This document shows positions 60,741 through 64,000 of a DNA stretch of 64,000 bases, piece after piece. The translations under genes were made by a program, and so were the position numbers. Below the pieces are notes generated by a model, which saw only the letters and a list, made by a program, of their open reading frames with translations, was not told the DNA's origin and ran no database searches. Position 1 is the stretch's first letter. Each line of letters starts with the position of its first letter. The DNA is from an uncultured Alphaproteobacteria bacterium (GTDB lineage Bacteria; Pseudomonadota; Alphaproteobacteria; Micropepsales; Micropepsaceae): the NCBI GenBank assembly GCA_903897605.1, contig CAIUCH010000059.1, positions 53,850 to 117,849 of the forward strand, written 5' to 3'.

Positions 60741-61490
60741 ATGCAGATCGAGATCGTGCCGTGCCTGTCCGACAATTACGCCTATCTGGTGAGGACGGAG
60801 GACCATTGCCTGGTGATCGATCCATCCGAGGAAGCCCCGGTCCGCGCGGCGCTGGACCGGCTAGGCTGGCGTCCCGATTACATCCTGAACACCCACCACC
60901 ACCTTGACCATACCGGCGGCAATCTGGCGCTGAAGCGGCATTACGGGGCCAAAATCGTCGGGCCCGGAAAGGACGCGGCCCGCATCCCCGGTCTTGATAT
61001 CGGCGTGGATGAAGCGTCGGGCTGGGAATTCGGTGGGCACAAAGTACAGGTGCTGGAAGTGCCCGGCCATACCCGCAGCGGCATCGCCTTTGTGATGGAT
61101 GCCAACGTCTTTACCGGCGACACCTTGTTCGCGCTGGGTTGCGGGCGGCTGTTTGAAGGCGACGCGGCGATGATGTGGACCAGCCTGTCAAAACTGATGG
61201 CCCTGCCCGATGCGACGCGGATTTATTGTGGCCATGAATATACCGAAGCCAATGGCCGCTTCGCCTTGACGATCGAGCCGGGCAATGCCGCCTTGACGGC
61301 GCGCATGATCGAAGTGAAGGCGGCGCGCGCCGCCGGGCGGCCCACCGTGCCGTCCACCATCGGGCTGGAAAAACGGACCAACCCATTCCTGCGTGCCGCC
61401 TCGCCGGAGATCCGAAAAAAACTGGCGATGCAGAACGCAACCGATGCCGCCGTGTTTGGCGAAGTCCGCCACCGCAAGGACAATTTCTGA
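60741..61490 (+). CDS. gloB: Hydroxyacylglutathione hydrolase (glyoxalase II)
   Basis: A 249-residue metallo-beta-lactamase-fold enzyme that hydrolyses S-lactoylglutathione to lactate and glutathione. Metal-binding THHHLDHTGG is near 51-60, with PGHTRSG, FTGDTLFALGCGRLFEG and the substrate-binding C-terminal domain (YCGHEYTEANGRFAL). Completes methylglyoxal detoxification with a GloA not in this window. The oxygenase-like gene follows 7 bases downstream. Confidence 0.95.
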   Translation: MQIEIVPCLSDNYAYLVRTEDHCLVIDPSEEAPVRAALDRLGWRPDYILNTHHHLDHTGGNLALKRHYGAKIVGPGKDAARIPGLDIGVDEASGWEFGGHKVQVLEVPGHTRSGIAFVMDANVFTGDTLFALGCGRLFEGDAAMMWTSLSKLMALPDATRIYCGHEYTEANGRFALTIEPGNAALTARMIEVKAARAAGRPTVPSTIGLEKRTNPFLRAASPEIRKKLAMQNATDAAVFGEVRHRKDNF

Positions 61491-61497
61491 TTTTCCG

Positions 61498-62100
61498 ATG
61501 GCAAATTTCCAGACGCTGTTCGCCACCCGCCTCTATCAGGCCCGGCTTTCCGGCGCCCGCAACGCCGTCCTGGAAAAAACCTGCCTCGGCCTCGCCGCCG
61601 AGGACAAGGCCGGCCGCCGCTGGGCGCGCGAGCATGGCTATGGCGGCTATACCTCCTATGCCTCGCTGAACGATCTGACCCGCCGCGCCAGTGTGCTGGC
61701 CGAGCTGGAGCGCGACATCGCCAAGCATGTCGCGATCTTTGCGCGCGATGCCCAGTTCGATCTTGGCGGACGCAGGCTCAAGCTCGACAGCCTGTGGGTC
61801 AATGTGATGGACAAGGGGGCGATCCATGCGCCGCATATCCATCCCCATTCGGCGGTCAGCGGCACTTATTATGTGTCCACGCCGGATCGTGCGGGCGCGA
61901 TTCGCTTCGAGGATCCACGCTTGGCGATGCAGATGGCGACGCCGCCGAAAAAGAAACACGCGCGGCCGGAGAATCGCGCCTTTGTCAGCATCGCCCCCAA
62001 ACCCGGCATGCTGCTTCTGTGGGAAAGCTGGCTGCGCCACGGCGTCGAACCCAACGGCGCCAAGCGCCCGCGCATCTCCGTTAGCTTTAATTACGCTTGA
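61498..62100 (+). CDS. Putative 2-oxoglutarate/Fe(II) oxygenase-like protein (TIGR02466-like)
   Basis: A 200-residue protein. The double-stranded beta-helix region contains IHAPHIHPHSAVSGTYYVSTPDRAGAIRFEDPR (about 105-140) with an H-x-H-x-H group, then MLLLWESWLRHGVEPNGAKRPRISVSFNY, whose His and Arg fit the second iron ligand and the 2-oxoglutarate anchor. The start MANFQTLFATRLYQARLS matches this uncharacterised oxygenase-like family. Presumed cytoplasmic hydroxylase of unknown substrate. Likely co-transcribed with gloB. Confidence 0.75.
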   Translation: MANFQTLFATRLYQARLSGARNAVLEKTCLGLAAEDKAGRRWAREHGYGGYTSYASLNDLTRRASVLAELERDIAKHVAIFARDAQFDLGGRRLKLDSLWVNVMDKGAIHAPHIHPHSAVSGTYYVSTPDRAGAIRFEDPRLAMQMATPPKKKHARPENRAFVSIAPKPGMLLLWESWLRHGVEPNGAKRPRISVSFNYA

Positions 62101-62218
62101 TGGCCGTGTAGCGCCGCCGCTATCGCGGCTGAATTCTTCGCACTGCAGCAAAGGCGCCGCCTTGCTGACGCATGCCGCCGCGCCATGCTAACCTCCCGCC
62201 ATAACTGGGGAGATTTTC

Positions 62219-62632
62219 ATGAATATGGCTATGGGAATGACGGAAACCACCATGCTGTTGTGGAGCGTGGTGCTGGGCTTGGTGCATATCGTGATCGCCA
62301 GCATGGCGGTGAACAAGGATGTGGGGCTGCCCTACAATCTCAGTTCGCGCGACGAACCTTGCCCGCCGATCGGCAAGACCGCGGGGCGGCTGGCGCGCGC
62401 GGCCGCGAATTTCCGCGAGACCTTCGGGTTGTTCGCGGTGCCGGTGATTCTGGTGGTGCTGCTGCACCGGCAGGACAACATGTCCGCCATGGGCGCACAG
62501 CTCTATTTCTGGGCGCGGCTGGTTTACCTGCCGGTCTATGCCCTGGGCATCCAGGTGGTGCGCACCATCGTCTGGGCGGTGTCGGTCGTGGGCATCGTGA
62601 TGGTTCTTCTCGCCGCATTGGGCCTGGCGTAA
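62219..62632 (+). CDS. MAPEG family membrane protein
   Basis: A 137-residue protein with four helices (about 8-30, 70-90, 95-112, 115-135). NFRETFGLFAVPVILVVLLHRQDN and AQLYFWARLVYLPVYALGIQVVRTIVWAVSVVGI match the MAPEG family (glutathione- and eicosanoid-linked membrane proteins); bacterial members have no proven reaction in most cases. Stands alone between the oxygenase-like and small hypothetical genes. Confidence 0.87.
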   Translation: MNMAMGMTETTMLLWSVVLGLVHIVIASMAVNKDVGLPYNLSSRDEPCPPIGKTAGRLARAAANFRETFGLFAVPVILVVLLHRQDNMSAMGAQLYFWARLVYLPVYALGIQVVRTIVWAVSVVGIVMVLLAALGLA

Positions 62633-62692
62633 CACAAGCCACGGTTTGGCGTTGACGGCGGCAGCGCGCAAGCGTTGCCGCCGCACGGCATG

Positions 62693-62911
62693 TCAGCTGC
62701 GCCGTCGGCGGACAAGCGATTCCAACCTGTCATTGAGATGCGGGACATGGAATTCCCTGTCCCAGGCGGCACGCGCCTCGACCATCAATTTGTCGCGGAC
62801 ATCGTCCGGCAGCCCAGCCCAGGATGCGATCACCGCCGATCCCAGCCGCCGCACCAGACATTCATCCTCTGACGGATATTTGAGGACATTCTTATATTCG
62901 CCGACCGCCAT
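62693..62911 (-). CDS. Small hypothetical protein (72 aa)
   Basis: A 72-residue basic protein (MAVGEYKNVLKYPSEDECLV, then RRLGSAVIASWAGLPDDVRDKLMVEARAAWDREFHVP...). No signal or membrane segment. The C-terminus is arginine-rich (SLVRRRRS). AAAGGAGAT precedes ATG 62911, supporting translation. Family not recognised. Confidence 0.55.
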   Translation of the reverse strand: MAVGEYKNVLKYPSEDECLVRRLGSAVIASWAGLPDDVRDKLMVEARAAWDREFHVPHLNDRLESLVRRRRS

Positions 62912-63164
62912 GCGATCTCCTTTGTGCGCCCCCTCTGTCCAACCCTGGACATGCCCACAACGAAATCATTTCCCGCAGGGCGGGAATAAACCAATCCGGT
63001 GTCCGGGCCGAACAGAAACTCGGCTGCCACGGACCATTTCGTGGAGAACGACATTCAATCCACGCACACTACCTAAAGCAATTCGCACATCTATTGGAGC
63101 GGAATTTTCCGAGTTCCCGCCGCGGGCGCGAGGATTTTTGATTCCTGAGCAGGAGCGTCGCGCG

Positions 63165-63237
63165 GTCCATAGCACCAGCGTATGGACGGCGCCAGCACGT
63201 GAGCACGCGCGACGGTCGATAGCGGCAGCGTATCGAC
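63165..63237. repeat. Two tandem hairpins with a compensatory base change
   Basis: Hairpin 1 is GTCCATA (63165-63171), loop GCACCAGCG, TATGGAC (63181-63187). Hairpin 2 is GTCGATA (63215-63221), loop GCGGCAGCG, TATCGAC (63231-63237). They are direct repeats 50 bases apart. The fourth stem position differs in both arms in a matched way (C-G versus G-C), so pairing rather than sequence is conserved. Confidence 0.7.
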
Positions 63238-63241
63238 GGGA

Positions 63242-63271
63242 TCAAAAAGACCGCGCCCTAATTAAGAGGGC
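63242..63271 (-). terminator. Rho-independent terminator of the DUF6481 gene
   Basis: Directly after the stop codon on the minus strand, GCCCT (63271-63267) pairs with AGGGC (63259-63255), followed four bases later by TCTTTTTG. The short stem makes it moderate in strength. Confidence 0.55.
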
Positions 63272-63664
63272 CTATCGCTTGCCCTTTTTCTGGCGATCCT
63301 TGCGGGCCGCATAACGCGCGTCGCGAGCGGCCTTCTGCTCTTCCAGGAGCTGCATCATCTTCTGAAGCTCCTCTTCCTTGGTCTTTGCCGCAGTCAGCTT
63401 GGCCTCTTCGTCAGCCTTTTTGCGCGCCTCTGCGTCGGCAACGCGGCGGGTTTCGGCTTCGGCCGCGGCCTTTGCCTTTTCCTCGGCGCGTTGGGCCAGG
63501 CGTTCGTCGCGGGCCTTGGCGATGGCGCCGCGCTCCTTGGCGCGCTCGTCGGCGGTGGCCTTGGCGGCTTCGGCGCGGGCCTTGACCTTGGCCAGCATTT
63601 CGGCGCGCGCCTTGGCGGCCGTATTCATGCGTTCGGAAAATTTCTGATCGTCGCGGATTGCCAT
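63272..63664 (-). CDS. DUF6481 coiled-coil protein
   Basis: A 130-residue, highly charged protein, almost entirely Ala, Lys, Glu and Arg, predicted as one long coiled coil (about 15-125). It begins MAIRDDQKFSERMNTAAKAR and ends ARKDRQKKGKR. This composition and start match small DUF6481 proteins found in alphaproteobacteria; no function is known. It follows rpoD by 7 bases in the same direction and may be transcribed with it. Confidence 0.75.
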   Translation of the reverse strand: MAIRDDQKFSERMNTAAKARAEMLAKVKARAEAAKATADERAKERGAIAKARDERLAQRAEEKAKAAAEAETRRVADAEARKKADEEAKLTAAKTKEEELQKMMQLLEEQKAARDARYAARKDRQKKGKR

Positions 63665-63671
63665 GGGAGTC

Positions 63672-64000
63672 TTAATTGTCGAGGAAGCTGCGGAGTTTGC
63701 GGGAACGGGACGGGTGCTTGAGCTTGCGCAGCGCCTTGGCTTCGATCTGGCGGATGCGCTCGCGGGTAACGCTGAATTGCTGTCCGACCTCTTACAGCGT
63801 GTGATCGGTGTTCATGCCGATGCCGAAGCGCATGAGCAGCACGCGCTCCTCGCGCGGCTTCAGGGTCGCCAGCACGCGGGTGGTGGTCTCGCGCAGATTG
63901 GCCTGGATCGCCGCATCGATCGGCAGGACCACATTGGGGTCCTGGATGAAATCGCCCAGATGCGAATCTTCCTCGTCGCCGATGGGCGTTTCGAGACTGA
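63672..64000 (-). CDS. rpoD: RNA polymerase primary sigma factor RpoD, C-terminal part, with in-frame TAA
   Basis: The last 109 codons of the housekeeping sigma factor; the 5' part lies beyond the window. Regions 3.2-4 are clear: [14 protein letters not shown], then [17 protein letters not shown] and NTDHTL. Codon TTA-complement TAA at 63792-63794 then interrupts, followed in the same frame by [20 protein letters not shown] and RKLRSFLDN up to the true stop at 63672. Homologues have Glu at the interrupted position (HTLEEVGQQ). Truncation here would remove the region 4.2 helix-turn-helix that reads the -35 element, and should be lethal, so a sequence error is the first suspicion. Confidence 0.92.

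Larger units (their letters stand above)
62912..63271. other. 360-base non-coding spacer
   Basis: No convincing gene is seen. The left part is A+T-richer than its surroundings and probably holds the promoter for the 72-residue protein. The right part holds two tandem hairpins and the terminator of the DUF6481 gene, listed separately. Confidence 0.6.

Noticed and set aside
63165..63237. CRISPR-like repeat-spacer unit
   Set aside because: Only two units, hairpins of 23 bases, non-identical repeats and no cas genes.

Overview
The window is a GC-rich, densely coded chromosomal segment from an alphaproteobacterium. The evidence is the EcfG-NepR-PhyR general stress response locus, the bolA/grxD pair beside purL, the tlpA-argH-lptM-lysA-TIGR02302 block, the DUF2125-tyrC-hisC-metX-metW block, and an alphaproteobacterial RpoD C-terminus. 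Genus cannot be fixed by reading. Secreted esterase, amidase, beta-glucosidase and a TonB receptor suggest a free-living heterotroph. No prophage, CRISPR array or complete insertion sequence was seen.

Layout. 1-3700: end of purL, bolA, rsm22, grxD, a glutathione transferase and rpsD. 3.9-5.2 kb: small orphan genes, a GFA-family gene and two decayed scraps that look like IS1-type transposase ends. 5.2-12.4 kb: secreted hydrolases (amidase, carboxylesterase, GH3) with signal peptidase I. 12.5-18.3 kb: tRNA-Leu(UAA), a Tat-exported epoxide hydrolase, an AraC regulator and a TonB-dependent receptor. 18.4-24.3 kb: a ThDP enzyme preceded by a possible leader ORF plus terminator, an FAD monooxygenase, a MATE exporter and lpdA. 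24.4-29.3 kb: the general stress response locus (HisKA_2 kinase, ecfG, nepR, divergent phyR) followed by small membrane/stress genes. Sequences matching the EcfG promoter pattern GGAAC-N16-CGTT lie before nepR and before a DUF1328 gene. 29.4-34 kb: two lipid-linked glycosyltransferases, small proteins and cfa. 34-38 kb: type III polyketide synthase, ICMT-like methyltransferase, AlkB-like hydroxylase and DHA2 exporter, a compact candidate pathway for a modified alkylpyrone or alkylresorcinol lipid. 38.2-41.4 kb: cytochrome c, etfBA and 3-hydroxyacyl-CoA dehydrogenase. 41.5-52.6 kb: tlpA, argH, lptM, lysA, TIGR02302, hpt, a zinc-ribbon protein, ftsEX, a DUF218 protein, plsC and two tandem YkgJ-type cysteine proteins. 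52.7-62.6 kb: B12-dependent ribonucleotide reductase, DUF2125, tyrC/hisC, metXW, a methyltransferase, gloB, a 2OG-oxygenase-like protein and a MAPEG protein. The window ends with a coiled-coil DUF6481 protein and the 3' end of rpoD.

Three normally conserved genes look broken as read. phyR changes frame at a C9 tract. A DUF1328 gene has TGA where tryptophan is expected at codon 4. rpoD has an in-frame TAA 39 codons before its end, inside the region 4.2 helix-turn-helix. Two of these belong to the stress regulon and the third is the essential sigma factor. Consensus error is therefore the first explanation to exclude, and real slippage or decay the second.

Other non-coding structure includes a dispersed palindromic repeat (two copies 53 kb apart), two tandem hairpins with a compensatory base change near 63.2 kb, and palindromic candidate operators before the TonB receptor and the polyketide synthase.
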